DNA of 64,000 bases from Alcanivorax sp. 24 (GCF_004360225.1 NZ_SNUA01000009.1:120714-184713); one strand, 5' to 3'; numbered from the stretch's first letter, positions 42,994 to 52,668 are shown. The notes: a model not told the origin generated them from the letters alone. Program-made: numbers and translations.

Positions 42994-44502
42994 TCAGTAA
43001 TCGGAGGATGGCCGGCGCCGCCGCTCTGGTCGCAGCCGTCGCTGAACAAGCCGGATCACCGGCCACAGCAAAAACAGCGCGGTCAGCGCAAACAGCACCG
43101 CGGCGATTGGACTGGTGGCGAACGCGATGAAGCTGCCCTGATTCAGAATCAGGCCCTGCCTCAGGCTTTGTTCGATCATGGGGCTCAGCACGAAACCAAT
43201 CACCATGGGCGCCAGAGGGAAACCGTTGTAGCGCAACAGGAAACCGGCGATCCCGGCGATCAACACCACCAGCAAATCAAAAGGGTTGGCATTGATGCTG
43301 TAGGTACCGGTGGCGACCAGCACCACCACGCAGGCCATCAGCAACGGCTCGGGGAGGCGCAGGATCCTGGAAAACAAAGGCGACATCAGCATCCCGCCGA
43401 GGAACATGCAGATATTCGCCACGAACAGCATCATGAAGATGAACAGCACCAGCGACTGGTTTTCCAGAAACAGCCGGGGTCCCGGCGTGACACCCTGCAG
43501 CACGAGCGCACCGAGCATCACCGCGGTAATCGGGTCACCAGGCACGCCGAGGGACAAGGTCGGCACCATGGCGCCCGAGCTGACCGCGTTATTGGCCGCC
43601 TCGGAGGCAATCAGGCCATCCGGTTCCCCGGTACCGAACTTGTCGTTGTTCGGTGAACTTCGCTTGGCTTCGGCGTAGCTGACCATGGAAGCGGAAGCCG
43701 CTCCCACGCCCGGCAGCGTCCCGATCCAGGTACCGATCAACGAGGATTTGACCAGCACCATGGCCCGGCGCCGTAGCTCCGCCAGCCCGGGCAACTGGAA
43801 GGCGGAGCGGATGACAGGCCCTATCTCGTCCTTTTTCTCCGCGGCGCGCCAGAACACCTCGGACAGGGCGAAAAGGCCAACCAGAAACGGCACCAGACCG
43901 ATGCCGGCGGAAAGGTCGAAAACACCGAAATCGTAACGCAGGTAACCGGTCACCGGGTCCTGGCCAACCACCGCCACGAACAAACCCAGCAGACCGGCGA
44001 GCAGCCCTTTCACCAGGTTGTCCCGCGACACCGTAACGATACAGGTCAACGCGAACAGCCCCAGCGCGAAGTATTCAACCGGGCCGAAACGAATCCCGAT
44101 CTTGGCCAGCAACGGCGAAGCCACCGCCAGAATGATCGTGGCCAGGATGCCACCAAAAGCGGACGCCGTGGTCGACCAGCCCAGCGCCAGACCGGCGTCA
44201 CCGCGCCGGGCCATGGGAAAACCATCCAGCACCGTCGCCGCGGACTGTGGCGTGCCGGGTGTATTGATGAGAATCGCCGACAGCGAACCGCCGTAGATTG
44301 ATCCACAATAAATGCCGAGCAACAAGGCAATGCTTGCCCCTTGCCCGAGAACAAACGTCAGCGGCAAAGCCATGGTGATCGCGAGTAACGACCCCAGGCC
44401 TGGCAAGGCGCCGATGATGATACCAACCAGCGTGCCGGCCACCACGGCCAGCAGGGCATCCACCGCTGTGAGCATACTGAGGGCGCTTAAAAAGGCATCC
44501 AT
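42994..44502 (-). CDS. tctA: Tripartite tricarboxylate transporter large permease (TctA)
   Basis: 502 residues with about 12 membrane helices and the TctA signature GTLVGIIIGALPGLGSLLAITMALPLTF near residues 24-50, GIYCGSIYGGSLSAILINTPGTP, and the second-repeat GTWIGTLPGVGAASASMVSYAEAKRSS. It imports a carboxylate presented by a Bug-type receptor. It lies 42 bp after tctB. A palindromic CCGCGG pair at about 42978-42993 follows the stop. Confidence 0.95.
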   Translation of the reverse strand: MDAFLSALSMLTAVDALLAVVAGTLVGIIIGALPGLGSLLAITMALPLTFVLGQGASIALLLGIYCGSIYGGSLSAILINTPGTPQSAATVLDGFPMARRGDAGLALGWSTTASAFGGILATIILAVASPLLAKIGIRFGPVEYFALGLFALTCIVTVSRDNLVKGLLAGLLGLFVAVVGQDPVTGYLRYDFGVFDLSAGIGLVPFLVGLFALSEVFWRAAEKKDEIGPVIRSAFQLPGLAELRRRAMVLVKSSLIGTWIGTLPGVGAASASMVSYAEAKRSSPNNDKFGTGEPDGLIASEAANNAVSSGAMVPTLSLGVPGDPITAVMLGALVLQGVTPGPRLFLENQSLVLFIFMMLFVANICMFLGGMLMSPLFSRILRLPEPLLMACVVVLVATGTYSINANPFDLLVVLIAGIAGFLLRYNGFPLAPMVIGFVLSPMIEQSLRQGLILNQGSFIAFATSPIAAVLFALTALFLLWPVIRLVQRRLRPERRRRPSSDY

Positions 44503-44544
44503 CTCGATAGCCTCCGGTTATCCGGTATGTATTTTTTGGAAGAA

Positions 44545-45012
44545 TTATTGGAACAGTGAGAGAACTGAAGGCAGCGCCGGTCCCGGAGGCGTCCGATTCA
44601 GAAAATCGGCGAAGCCGTACCAGATCACCGCGGTAAACAACACCGATATCGCCACCAGCCATAGTGGGTGCCGGAATCCCAGCACCCCGCTCATTACCAG
44701 CATCAGGACCAAGGTGCTGGGCACGAAGCCCAGCGCCTCATAGGCCAGCAGGTAAGCACCACTGATCACCACCGTTGCCGCCAGGGCCCGCCACTGGAGA
44801 CTGGAGGGCGGCGCCCCTGATCGACCGAGCGCGCTTTTCACCAGCAACCATAGCGAGCACACGCCGATCAATATCAGCAGCACCTTCGGATACCAGAACG
44901 GATCATTGGCGACGTGGTGCACGGTGTCGTCACCGCCACCGGCGAAATACACCGTCAGCGCCGCGACCAGTACGGCAACGCCATAGCCGGCGTCCAGAAC
45001 GCGCGCTTTCAT
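44545..45012 (-). CDS. tctB: Tripartite tricarboxylate transporter small permease (TctB)
   Basis: 155 residues with four predicted membrane helices (GYGVAVLVAALTVYFAGG, WYPKVLLILIGVCSLWLLV, ALAATVVISGAYLLAYEALGF, LWLVAISVLFTAVIWYGFADFL). The FVPSTLVLMLVMSGVLGFR segment is typical of TctB. It starts 2 bp after the first TctC stop. Confidence 0.9.
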   Translation of the reverse strand: MKARVLDAGYGVAVLVAALTVYFAGGGDDTVHHVANDPFWYPKVLLILIGVCSLWLLVKSALGRSGAPPSSLQWRALAATVVISGAYLLAYEALGFVPSTLVLMLVMSGVLGFRHPLWLVAISVLFTAVIWYGFADFLNRTPPGPALPSVLSLFQ

Positions 45013-45014
45013 GA

Positions 45015-45980
45015 TTACCGGCTCCCGTCTTTCTTGATCACTTCCTTGATCAGGCGGCCATTCACCTCGGACGTCTGCTCCACCAGTTGGCGGAACTCGT
45101 CCGGGCCCAGATAACGGGCCTCGAAACCGACACGCCCCAATACCGTTTTCAGTTCCTCGGACTTGGTGGCCTGCTCGCAGCCCTCCACCAGTTTCTGTTT
45201 GATAGCGGACGGCAGCCCTTTGGGGGCCACCAGGCCGCCGGAAACGGAAGCGGTCATATCGTAGCCCTGCGCCTTCACCGTTTTGATTCCCGGCAGAGAG
45301 GCCATCGGCTCCTCACTGAATATCGCCACCGCATCAAGGTTCCGATCGGTAACCGTGTTTGGCAACGCCATGTACAAATCCACATGCCCACCCATCAGAG
45401 CAGTCAGCCCCGGACCGTCACCGGCAAAGGGAACATGGGTCAGTTCAATCCCCGTGATCTGCTGTAATCTGAGCATGTCCAGGTGTGGCAAGGTTCCCGG
45501 CCCAGGTGTTCCGAAAGACAGTTTTCCCGGATGAGCTTTGGCGTAGTCGATCACCTCCTCCAGGGTGCTGAATGGCGAGTCCGGTTTCACGACCAGGACT
45601 TCGGAGCCATAGTAAAACTGACACAGGTAATCGAAAGATTCGGCGCTGTAAGGCGTGCGGTGCATGTGTGGCTGATTGGCGATGGTGCCCACCGGGGCCA
45701 CACCGATGGTGTAGCCGTCCGACCGAGCGCGGGCGAGAGCGCTGATACCGACGCTGCCGCCGCCACCGGAGCGGTTATCGGCAACCACGTTGACGCCGAA
45801 ATAATCCGACAAAGCCTCCGCGAAAGCCCGGCCCGATAGGTCGGTGCTACCACCAGCGGGATAAGGAACGATTTCCGTTATCGGCCGGACAGGAAAGTCC
45901 TCCGCCAATGACAACGAAGAAGCCAGCAGCGCCGGCAAGGCGACCGTCATGGCAAGAGACAGAGATTTTGTTATCTTCAT
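45015..45980 (-). CDS. tctC: Bug-family (TctC) periplasmic receptor
   Basis: 321 residues from the ATG at 45980 (GGGAGAA upstream); the longer frame adds 18 residues before the signal peptide. Signal SLAMTVALPALLASSLSLA, mature start EDFPVRPITEIVPYPAGGSTDLSGRAFA. The PAGGSTD loop and VPFAGDGPGLTALMGGHVD are the two ligand-gripping motifs of Bug proteins. One of two adjacent receptors for the same permease. Confidence 0.93.
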   Translation of the reverse strand: MKITKSLSLAMTVALPALLASSLSLAEDFPVRPITEIVPYPAGGSTDLSGRAFAEALSDYFGVNVVADNRSGGGGSVGISALARARSDGYTIGVAPVGTIANQPHMHRTPYSAESFDYLCQFYYGSEVLVVKPDSPFSTLEEVIDYAKAHPGKLSFGTPGPGTLPHLDMLRLQQITGIELTHVPFAGDGPGLTALMGGHVDLYMALPNTVTDRNLDAVAIFSEEPMASLPGIKTVKAQGYDMTASVSGGLVAPKGLPSAIKQKLVEGCEQATKSEELKTVLGRVGFEARYLGPDEFRQLVEQTSEVNGRLIKEVIKKDGSR

Positions 45981-46038
45981 GTTGTTCTCCCGAATATCAG
46001 ATAAGCACTGTGTGGTTCCGATAGCCGACGCCATCGGA

Positions 46039-47001
46039 CTACTGTGACTTTTTAAGCACTTTTTCGATCAACCGTCCGTTGGTTTCCGAGATACGATTTA
46101 CTTGCTTGAGGAAATCATCCGAGCCGAGGTAAGCAGCCTGGGTTCCCAGTCGTCCCAGGACCTCATCAAGGCGTTCGGATTCGGTGGCGGTTTTACAGGC
46201 TTGTTCCAGGATGTTCCGGGCCTCATCGGGGATGCCCTTGGGCGCGATCACACCTCCCCACCAGGAAGCCGTCAGGTCGTAGCCCTGGTTGATCGCCGTT
46301 TTCACGCCGGGCAAGGTATCCAGTGCCGCCTCGCTGAAAATACCAATGGCCTTCAATTCCCGATCGGCGATCACGTTGGACATGGTCATATACATATCCA
46401 CATGTCCGCCGATCAAAGCGGTGACGCCCGGCCCGTCTCCGGCGAACGGCACATGCGTGACCTGTACGCCTGCTTTTTCCAGGAATTGCTCCATGGACAG
46501 ATTAGGCAGGGACCCCGGCCCCGGACTTCCGTAGGTCAACTCCCCGGGGTGTGCCTTGGCATAGGCCACCATCTCGTCAAGATTGGAGAATGGAGACTGG
46601 GGCTTTACCGCCAACGCCTGCGGGCTGAGGAAGAACTGACAAATGTAGTCAAAGGACTCGAGGCTATAAGGGGTTCGACGCATATGAGGCTGGTTCACCA
46701 GGGGCGCGGCCGGCACCACACCGATGGTGTAGCCGTCCTTGCGAGCGCGGGCCAGGGCGGCCATGCCCACCGTGCCGGCTCCGCCGGCGCGGTTATCCAC
46801 CACCACATTGGTTCCAAGAGAGTCAGTCAGTTCCCTGGCAATGGCGCGAGCCATCAGATCGGTACTGCCGCCAGCGGGAAACGGCACCATGGCGGTCAGG
46901 GGACGTTCGGGATAATTCGCGGCCTGGGATGCTGTCGCTGCCGCCACGATCAGTACCGGCAACATCAATCTCAGGATTCGACGCATGATTGTTGTAAGCA
47001 T
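46039..47001 (-). CDS. tctC: Bug-family (TctC) periplasmic receptor, second copy
   Basis: 320 residues with signal LRLMLPVLIVAAATASQA. Mature start ANYPERPLTAMVPFPAGGSTDLMARAIA, then VPFAGDGPGVTALIGGHVDMY. It resembles its neighbour over the full length, so the pair arose by tandem duplication and has diverged; the tryptophan pair in DLTASWWGG replaces DMTASVSGG, near the expected ligand cleft. Two receptors suggest two related ligands for one permease. Confidence 0.93.
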   Translation of the reverse strand: MLTTIMRRILRLMLPVLIVAAATASQAANYPERPLTAMVPFPAGGSTDLMARAIARELTDSLGTNVVVDNRAGGAGTVGMAALARARKDGYTIGVVPAAPLVNQPHMRRTPYSLESFDYICQFFLSPQALAVKPQSPFSNLDEMVAYAKAHPGELTYGSPGPGSLPNLSMEQFLEKAGVQVTHVPFAGDGPGVTALIGGHVDMYMTMSNVIADRELKAIGIFSEAALDTLPGVKTAINQGYDLTASWWGGVIAPKGIPDEARNILEQACKTATESERLDEVLGRLGTQAAYLGSDDFLKQVNRISETNGRLIEKVLKKSQ

Positions 47002-47039
47002 ATCGTCTTTCCTTTCGGGTCAATGAATGTCAAAGGTTT

Positions 47040-48194
47040 TCAAGAAGCGGCACTCAACGTCAGCTTGGCGATATTCAGCTGATGAATCTGACTGGTGCCT
47101 TCGTACAGGCGGAACAGCCGCGCATCGCGGTAAAGTCTTTCGATGCAGCTGTAATCGGCCACATAACCGGCGCCGCCGAAGATCTGTACGGCCTTGTCCG
47201 CTACCCGGCCACACATTTCCGACGCGAAGTATTTACACATGGATGCCTCCAGCTTCACGTCCTCTCCCTTATCCCGCTTGCGAGCGGTTTCCAGGATCAA
47301 AGCACGGGCCGCGTGAATCTCCGTCTGAATGTCGGCGATCATCGCCTGCACCAACTGGAACTCCGCAATCGGCTGGCCGAACTGCTGGCGTTGCAATGCG
47401 TGGGCCAGGGCTTCATCACGCATGCGCATGGCCGGCCCGGTACACAAAGCGCTCAAATGCAGGCGTTGTTTGTTCAACACTTTCATGGCGGTAACGAAAC
47501 CTTTACCTTCCACCCCGCCGATCAGATTGGCCGCGGGTACCCGGCAATCCTGGAAATACACTTCCGACACCGGCGATCCGGCCTGGCCCATTTTTTTGTA
47601 CGGCCTACCCACGCTCAGGCCCGGTGTGTCGCCCTCGACGATAAAAGCGCTGATGCCCTTGGCGGACAGGTCTTCCGGATCGGTTCGCGCCATCACCGTG
47701 AACAATCCGGCGATAGGCGCATTGGTAATGAAACACTTCGAGCCGTTAACAACGTACTCGTCGCCGTCGCGCACCGCGCGGGTCCGCAAGGCCGTGGCCT
47801 GGGATCCGGCTTCCGGCTCGGTCAGCGCGAAGCACCCGGTTACCTCACCGCTGGCCAGCAATGGCAGATAACGGGCCTTTTGCTCTTCGGTGCCATCGGC
47901 CACCAGAGCCTCCGAGCCAATTCCGGTGTTGGTCCCGACCCGGGCCCGAAAGGCGGTGGCGCACTGGGATAACTCCATCGCCGCCAGAACCAACTCCTCG
48001 GTGGTCAGGCCGGCACCACCAAACTGTTCTGGAATACTCCAGCCAAAAAAACCCAGCTCACGCATCTGCCCGACCAGGTCCTCGGGGATCTGGTCGTCGG
48101 CTTCCACACAGTCCTCCGCCGGTATCGCCACTTCCTTCACCCAGCGACGCGTTTCGTTCAGGAAGACCTGGAAGCTCTCCGGATCACGAATCAT
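47040..48194 (-). CDS. Acyl-CoA dehydrogenase
   Basis: 384 residues from the ATG at 48194, preceded by GAGGAG; the longer open frame has no homology. Shows FGWSIPEQFGGAGLTTEE, FAD-binding CFALTEPEAGSQATALRT and FITNAPIAGLFTVMARTD, and the C-terminal IFGGAGYVADYSCIERLYRDARLFRLYEGTSQIHQ, in which the Glu of YEGTS is the catalytic base in the medium-chain class. It probably oxidises the CoA ester formed by the CoA-transferase of the same cluster. Chain specificity unknown. Confidence 0.92.
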   Translation of the reverse strand: MIRDPESFQVFLNETRRWVKEVAIPAEDCVEADDQIPEDLVGQMRELGFFGWSIPEQFGGAGLTTEELVLAAMELSQCATAFRARVGTNTGIGSEALVADGTEEQKARYLPLLASGEVTGCFALTEPEAGSQATALRTRAVRDGDEYVVNGSKCFITNAPIAGLFTVMARTDPEDLSAKGISAFIVEGDTPGLSVGRPYKKMGQAGSPVSEVYFQDCRVPAANLIGGVEGKGFVTAMKVLNKQRLHLSALCTGPAMRMRDEALAHALQRQQFGQPIAEFQLVQAMIADIQTEIHAARALILETARKRDKGEDVKLEASMCKYFASEMCGRVADKAVQIFGGAGYVADYSCIERLYRDARLFRLYEGTSQIHQLNIAKLTLSAAS

Positions 48195-48240
48195 GTTGTT
48201 CTCCTCATGCCGGTTACCCGGCCAATTACTTTGAATCTGG

Positions 48241-49227
48241 TCAGGCGTTGGAGTACGAGCTCCGCGGCCGGACCGGAGGAATCCGCAGCCGGCTGAGTTC
48301 CTCCACCAGCCGCTCACCGAGGGCATGCAGTGCGCCATCCGAAGTACGGAAACTGGGCATCATCAAACCCAGCACGGCGACCGGATAACCGTCCCCGCGC
48401 AGCACCGGCACGGCCACCGCGCTGGCGCCTTCCACCCGTTCGCCGTTGGAAATGGCATAACCTCTCTGGTGAATGGACTTGAGTTCCTTACGTAAAACAC
48501 CGGTCTTGGGGACATAGCGGGTCAACGCGGTGATCTGGTGATTCCTGATCAGCGCTTCCACTTCGGGCTCGGGCAGGAAGGCCATCATCGCCTTGCCCCC
48601 GGCGCCCAGGTACAACGGAAAGGTGCTTCCCATATCCAACGCATAGCGGACCGGGTGGGGGCTGGGCAGGACAGAAGTGACCACCTGGCTGTCACCGGCC
48701 CGGTGAAACAGCGACACGGTTTCCCCGGTGTCGGCATGGAGCCGCTCCATCAGGGGGCGGATGCGTACCAGCACATCGTCGCTATTCAGGAAAGGGCGGC
48801 TCAATGCCATCACCGAATGGGACAAGCGCCACTGATCACCGCCGTTCTCCTGCTGGATCCAGCCTTTTTCTCTCAGCGGAATCAAAATCTCTTCAGCCAC
48901 TCTCGGGTCCAGTCCCACTCGCCCGGCCAGTTGCTCCGCCGAAGCCCCTCCGGGCACGTTTTCAGCCGCCGCCAGCAGCAAATCCACCGCCCGGGACACC
49001 GCCCCGGCTCCGGTGGAACGGCCGGTATAGCTGTACCGCTTGTCCTCCGGGCGACGGTAGAGATACCCCCTGTTTTCGAGGGTGTGCAGGATCCGATAGA
49101 CAATGGCGGTTGCTTCCCCCAGGAGCTCGGCGATCTCCGTCAGAGACATCGGCTTGGAGGTCCTTTCCAATAGTTCCAGGACATCCAGAGCACGGGCCAG
49201 TGTTTGTAGTTGGTAGCTCTTCGCCAT
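48241..49227 (-). CDS. IclR-family regulator with two N-terminal winged-helix domains
   Basis: 328 residues, longer than the usual 240-280. A standard IclR helix-turn-helix (ARALDVLELLERTSKPMSLTEIAELLGEATAIVYRILHTLENRGYL) at 11-57 is followed by a second winged-helix-like unit at about 78-140 (SRAVDLLLAAAENVPGGASAEQLAGRVGLDPRVAEEILIPLREKGWI). The IclR effector domain starts at about 150 (PLMERLHADTGETVSLF). It heads the acid-uptake cluster and is the best candidate to bind the palindromes at 36047 and 52669. Confidence 0.9.
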   Translation of the reverse strand: MAKSYQLQTLARALDVLELLERTSKPMSLTEIAELLGEATAIVYRILHTLENRGYLYRRPEDKRYSYTGRSTGAGAVSRAVDLLLAAAENVPGGASAEQLAGRVGLDPRVAEEILIPLREKGWIQQENGGDQWRLSHSVMALSRPFLNSDDVLVRIRPLMERLHADTGETVSLFHRAGDSQVVTSVLPSPHPVRYALDMGSTFPLYLGAGGKAMMAFLPEPEVEALIRNHQITALTRYVPKTGVLRKELKSIHQRGYAISNGERVEGASAVAVPVLRGDGYPVAVLGLMMPSFRTSDGALHALGERLVEELSRLRIPPVRPRSSYSNA

Positions 49228-49432
49228 TTTTTCTTTCTCCGAAAGTCTTTTCTATTTAAGAAAAAGACAAAGCCGACGTCAAGCTCCGTGACCCGCCGGT
49301 CTGAAACCATGGGGAAAGAAATGAAATCAGGTGCATATTGGCGAAACGCCGGCTTTCAGAGGCTCACCAACGACGGCAAGGGAAAGCACAGAGGAAGGAT
49401 CACCGGGCCGGACGGCCCGGTGACAGGGACGA

Positions 49433-51430
49433 TCACGCCCCGTGAGGGCGCGCCCGCTGGTCGCCGCGGACCAGGAGCCAGGCGACGAACAGCGCCGGCA
49501 GAGTGAGGGCAAGACTGAGCATGAACAGTTCACCATGATCCAGCGGCATGGCGCCGCCGCCAGGGATGGCGAAGGCCAGACCACCGATCACCAGCATCCC
49601 CCGAATCGGCCATTGCAACACCCGGTGCACGGTCAGGTCCCCAATGCCGATCAGGTAGCCCTGCATGGCTCCGGCGATCAACACCACGCCCACCAGCGCC
49701 TGGCACAGCACGATCACGATATCCTGCCACTGGCCCTGCAGAATCAGCGCCGGATTCAGCACGAACAGGAACGGAATGAAGTAAATCACGCTACCCAGCC
49801 GCATCGCCTTCAAGCCGGTTTCCATCGGCCGGGAGCCGGCCACGGTGGCCGCCGCGAAAGCCCCCAGAGCCACCGGTGGCGTAATGAAACTGAGCATGCC
49901 CCAGTAGAGGATGAACAGGTGCACCGCCAGTGGATTCATACCGCCGCCCTGCACCAAAGCCGGGGCCAGTGCCACCGCCAGGAAGATGTAAGCGGCGGTC
50001 ACGGTCATGCCGATACCAAGAATGAAGCTGGTCACCGCTCCCATGATCAGCAACACCAGCGGATTACCGCCGGCGATGTAGATCAGATCGTTGGCGATGG
50101 TGCCGGACAGACCGGTTACCGACAAAGCGCCCACCAGCAACCCGACCCCGGCCAGGATCGTGATCAGCTCGGCGAACAGCTTGCCCGCGCTGAAAAAGAA
50201 GTCCTTGCACTCGGCCCAGCCCCAGCGGTGATACGGCAGGATCTGGTTGATGACCAGCAACAGCGCGGTGGCATAGAACGGTGCGACAGCCTCACGGCGC
50301 AAGTAGAACAGCATCCAAATCAGCAGTACGAAGACAAAGATGAAATACCATCCTTCCTTCAAGGTCTGGCGCAAAGACGGCAGCTCTTCCTGGGGCAATC
50401 CCTTCAACTGATATTTCGCGGCGTAGGCGTCGATCTGCACGAACAGGCCCAGATAAAACAGCAGCGACGGCACCACCGCCGCCAGCGCGATGGTGGCATA
50501 GGGAATATTCAGGAAGCTGGCCATCACGAACGCCGTGGCCCCCATCACCGGTGGCATCAACACCCCACCAGTCGATGCGCACGCCTCAACGCCCGCCGCA
50601 TAGGACCGGCCAATGCCAACCCGGCGCATGGCCGGGATGGTCAGCACGCCGGTGGTGAGCACATTGGTGATCACACTGCCGCTCATCGATCCCATCAGAC
50701 CACTGGAAAAAATCGACACCTTGGCCGGACCACCACGAACATGGCCAAGCAGAGCGAAAGCCAGATTAATGAAGAACTTGCCGCCACCGGTCTTTTGCAA
50801 CGCGACACCGAACAGCAAGAAGCCGATCACCAGGTTGGCGAACGCCTGCAAGGGAATCCCCAACATGCTTTCCCGGCTCATGGCGTGGTAGATCGCGGTC
50901 TGATCCGGTGACGATGGGAAGCCCTGAATCGGGCCCGGCATCTTGTCCGCCACTATCGGGTAGACACTGGCGAGACCACATATCAAGGCCAGCGGCCAGC
51001 CACCGGCGCGCCGCACCGCCTCCACCACAATCGCCCAGAGCAGGAAACTCATCACCATGGCGGTTTGCGGTGCCGCGTATTCCCAGCCGTTATCGAGAAT
51101 CCGCTCCGCGTTGTAGACGAAGTATCCACAGACCGCCAACGCCAGCAAAAACAGCAGCACGTCATACCAGGGGACACGCTTGGAGGCGATGCCGGTTTTG
51201 ATCGGCCAAAGGATAAAGACCAGAGGTAACATCAACGCCACCACGGTGTAGAGAAACTGGCTCTCCAGCGCGGTGACCAATTTGAAAAACCCGAGATTAA
51301 GCACGTAATCCAGGGTCAGAAGAGTCAGAACCAGGGTGACCAGCCGCGGCAGCCAGGGCCACAGCCCCGGCAAGTCCCGCACACCAGATACCTGGCCCTT
51401 TGAGGGTTCGGTTTCCGCTTCGAATTTCAC
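49433..51430 (-). CDS. TRAP transporter fused permease (DctQM type, TAXI system)
   Basis: 665 residues. The N-terminal quarter corresponds to DctQ (four helices, LPRLVTLVLTLLTLDYVLNLG and following). The remainder is a DctM-like domain with GVALQKTGGGKFFINLAFALLGHVRGGPAKVSIFSSGLMGSMSGSVITNVLTTGVLTIPAMRRVGIG and ACASTGGVLMPPVMGATAFVMA. The fused form is characteristic of TAXI-type TRAP systems. C-terminal extra helices extend to about residue 650. The receptor gene lies 21 bp upstream. Confidence 0.94.
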   Translation of the reverse strand: MKFEAETEPSKGQVSGVRDLPGLWPWLPRLVTLVLTLLTLDYVLNLGFFKLVTALESQFLYTVVALMLPLVFILWPIKTGIASKRVPWYDVLLFLLALAVCGYFVYNAERILDNGWEYAAPQTAMVMSFLLWAIVVEAVRRAGGWPLALICGLASVYPIVADKMPGPIQGFPSSPDQTAIYHAMSRESMLGIPLQAFANLVIGFLLFGVALQKTGGGKFFINLAFALLGHVRGGPAKVSIFSSGLMGSMSGSVITNVLTTGVLTIPAMRRVGIGRSYAAGVEACASTGGVLMPPVMGATAFVMASFLNIPYATIALAAVVPSLLFYLGLFVQIDAYAAKYQLKGLPQEELPSLRQTLKEGWYFIFVFVLLIWMLFYLRREAVAPFYATALLLVINQILPYHRWGWAECKDFFFSAGKLFAELITILAGVGLLVGALSVTGLSGTIANDLIYIAGGNPLVLLIMGAVTSFILGIGMTVTAAYIFLAVALAPALVQGGGMNPLAVHLFILYWGMLSFITPPVALGAFAAATVAGSRPMETGLKAMRLGSVIYFIPFLFVLNPALILQGQWQDIVIVLCQALVGVVLIAGAMQGYLIGIGDLTVHRVLQWPIRGMLVIGGLAFAIPGGGAMPLDHGELFMLSLALTLPALFVAWLLVRGDQRARPHGA

Positions 51431-51451
51431 CGTTTACTACCTATGCGTCGG

Positions 51452-52621
51452 TTAACGGAATACCGGGTTCATACCTGCTGCTTCCAATGCCTTGGCCCGG
51501 GCTTCCATCCATCCTTTGCGGAATGCCTCGTCATCTTCCGGGGGATTGCCTTCGGTATAAGCCTTCCAGGTCTTTTGCAGGATCCCCTGACGCTCCACCA
51601 ATCGATCCTGATGCGCCTGCATCTCGTCGGTCCAGTGGCCGATCTCCTTGTAGTAAGCCACCACCTCGTCGTGAAACGGAATCACCCACTGCATGTTCTG
51701 GTTTTCCAAGGCGTAACCGGCGTTGCCCGGCGCCGCGTCCTTGAACTTGTCGTAGTCTTCAATCAGTACCTTGACCAAGGAACCGGCCAAACCGGATTTT
51801 TCATCCGCATTGCTGACCAGAATCGGATAGGGGTAGGTGGCGCCCTGCCACATCTCGCCTTCTCCAAGCCCCGCAGCGGACGTCACCTTGTGGGACTGGA
51901 AATACGGCGCAACCGCCTTAAGGCGGTCCCAGCCCTCCTTATCATTCGGGTCCAGAGTCGGCCAGTTGATACCGCGAGGACTGGCAGCCAACTGCTGCGC
52001 CACCGGAGTCACCGTCATGGTGAAGGCGGTATCACTTTGCCCGGCAACAACCCCGTCAAAGGTGCGGGCATAGCCGGGGAACTCCACTTTCTCAACGTCA
52101 TCCCAGGTAAGACCACCAAATGCCAGATAGGCCTCGGTACCAAGATTATTTGCGTCATCGCCACGGATATATGACACCTTCCGGCCTTTCAGGTCCGCCG
52201 GAGTCTTTACATCAAGATCACCTGCCACCGCCAGGCCCAGACCGAAGCTGGCGGTGGAAGTCGCGATCACACGGATCGGCTGGGGCCCCCATTCCTTGCT
52301 GGCGAACATCAGCACCCCTTCCGAGCCGTAGTAACTGGCAATACCGCAGGCGCACATCGGCACCCGGCCGGTACGTAACGGTGTCATCCGCGATACATCA
52401 TTTTCACCAGGCAGAATACGGACAGAAACTCCATACTCGTTCTTCAGCAGATTACCGATCGACACCATCTGTGTGTAACCGCCGGATCCCGTGCCGTAAG
52501 CGGTCATGGCGACAGTTTTGGGCAATCTGACGTCCTCGGCGGCCAAGGCGCTGCCTGAAACCATCAAAGTGCCTGTAACAAGGGCGGAAAAAAGAATGGA
52601 GGTCGACTTCAAAACACCCAT
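51452..52621 (-). CDS. TAXI-family TRAP transporter substrate-binding protein
   Basis: 389 residues from the ATG at 52621, giving the signal STSILFSALVTGTLMVSGSALA and mature EDVRLPKTVAMTAYGTGSGGYTQM. The GTGSGGYTQMVSIGNLL element is the TAXI counterpart of the usual GTASGGTYYPLG start. ASTASFGLGLAVA-like TSTASFGLGLAV and LAFGGLTWDDVEKVEF are also typical. It delivers an unknown acid to the fused permease. A perfect 15-bp palindrome lies 48 bp before the start. Confidence 0.92.
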   Translation of the reverse strand: MGVLKSTSILFSALVTGTLMVSGSALAAEDVRLPKTVAMTAYGTGSGGYTQMVSIGNLLKNEYGVSVRILPGENDVSRMTPLRTGRVPMCACGIASYYGSEGVLMFASKEWGPQPIRVIATSTASFGLGLAVAGDLDVKTPADLKGRKVSYIRGDDANNLGTEAYLAFGGLTWDDVEKVEFPGYARTFDGVVAGQSDTAFTMTVTPVAQQLAASPRGINWPTLDPNDKEGWDRLKAVAPYFQSHKVTSAAGLGEGEMWQGATYPYPILVSNADEKSGLAGSLVKVLIEDYDKFKDAAPGNAGYALENQNMQWVIPFHDEVVAYYKEIGHWTDEMQAHQDRLVERQGILQKTWKAYTEGNPPEDDEAFRKGWMEARAKALEAAGMNPVFR

Positions 52622-52668
52622 CAGTGTGCTCTCCCGATTCACTGTTGTTGTAATAAAATGGCTTATGT

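Noticed and set aside
49235..49270. GTCTTTTCTATTTAAGAAAA plus AAGAC as a possible operator before the IclR gene
   Set aside because: The inverted repeat is imperfect and dominated by A/T runs near the promoter, and unlike the TTCCGC palindrome it does not recur in the window.
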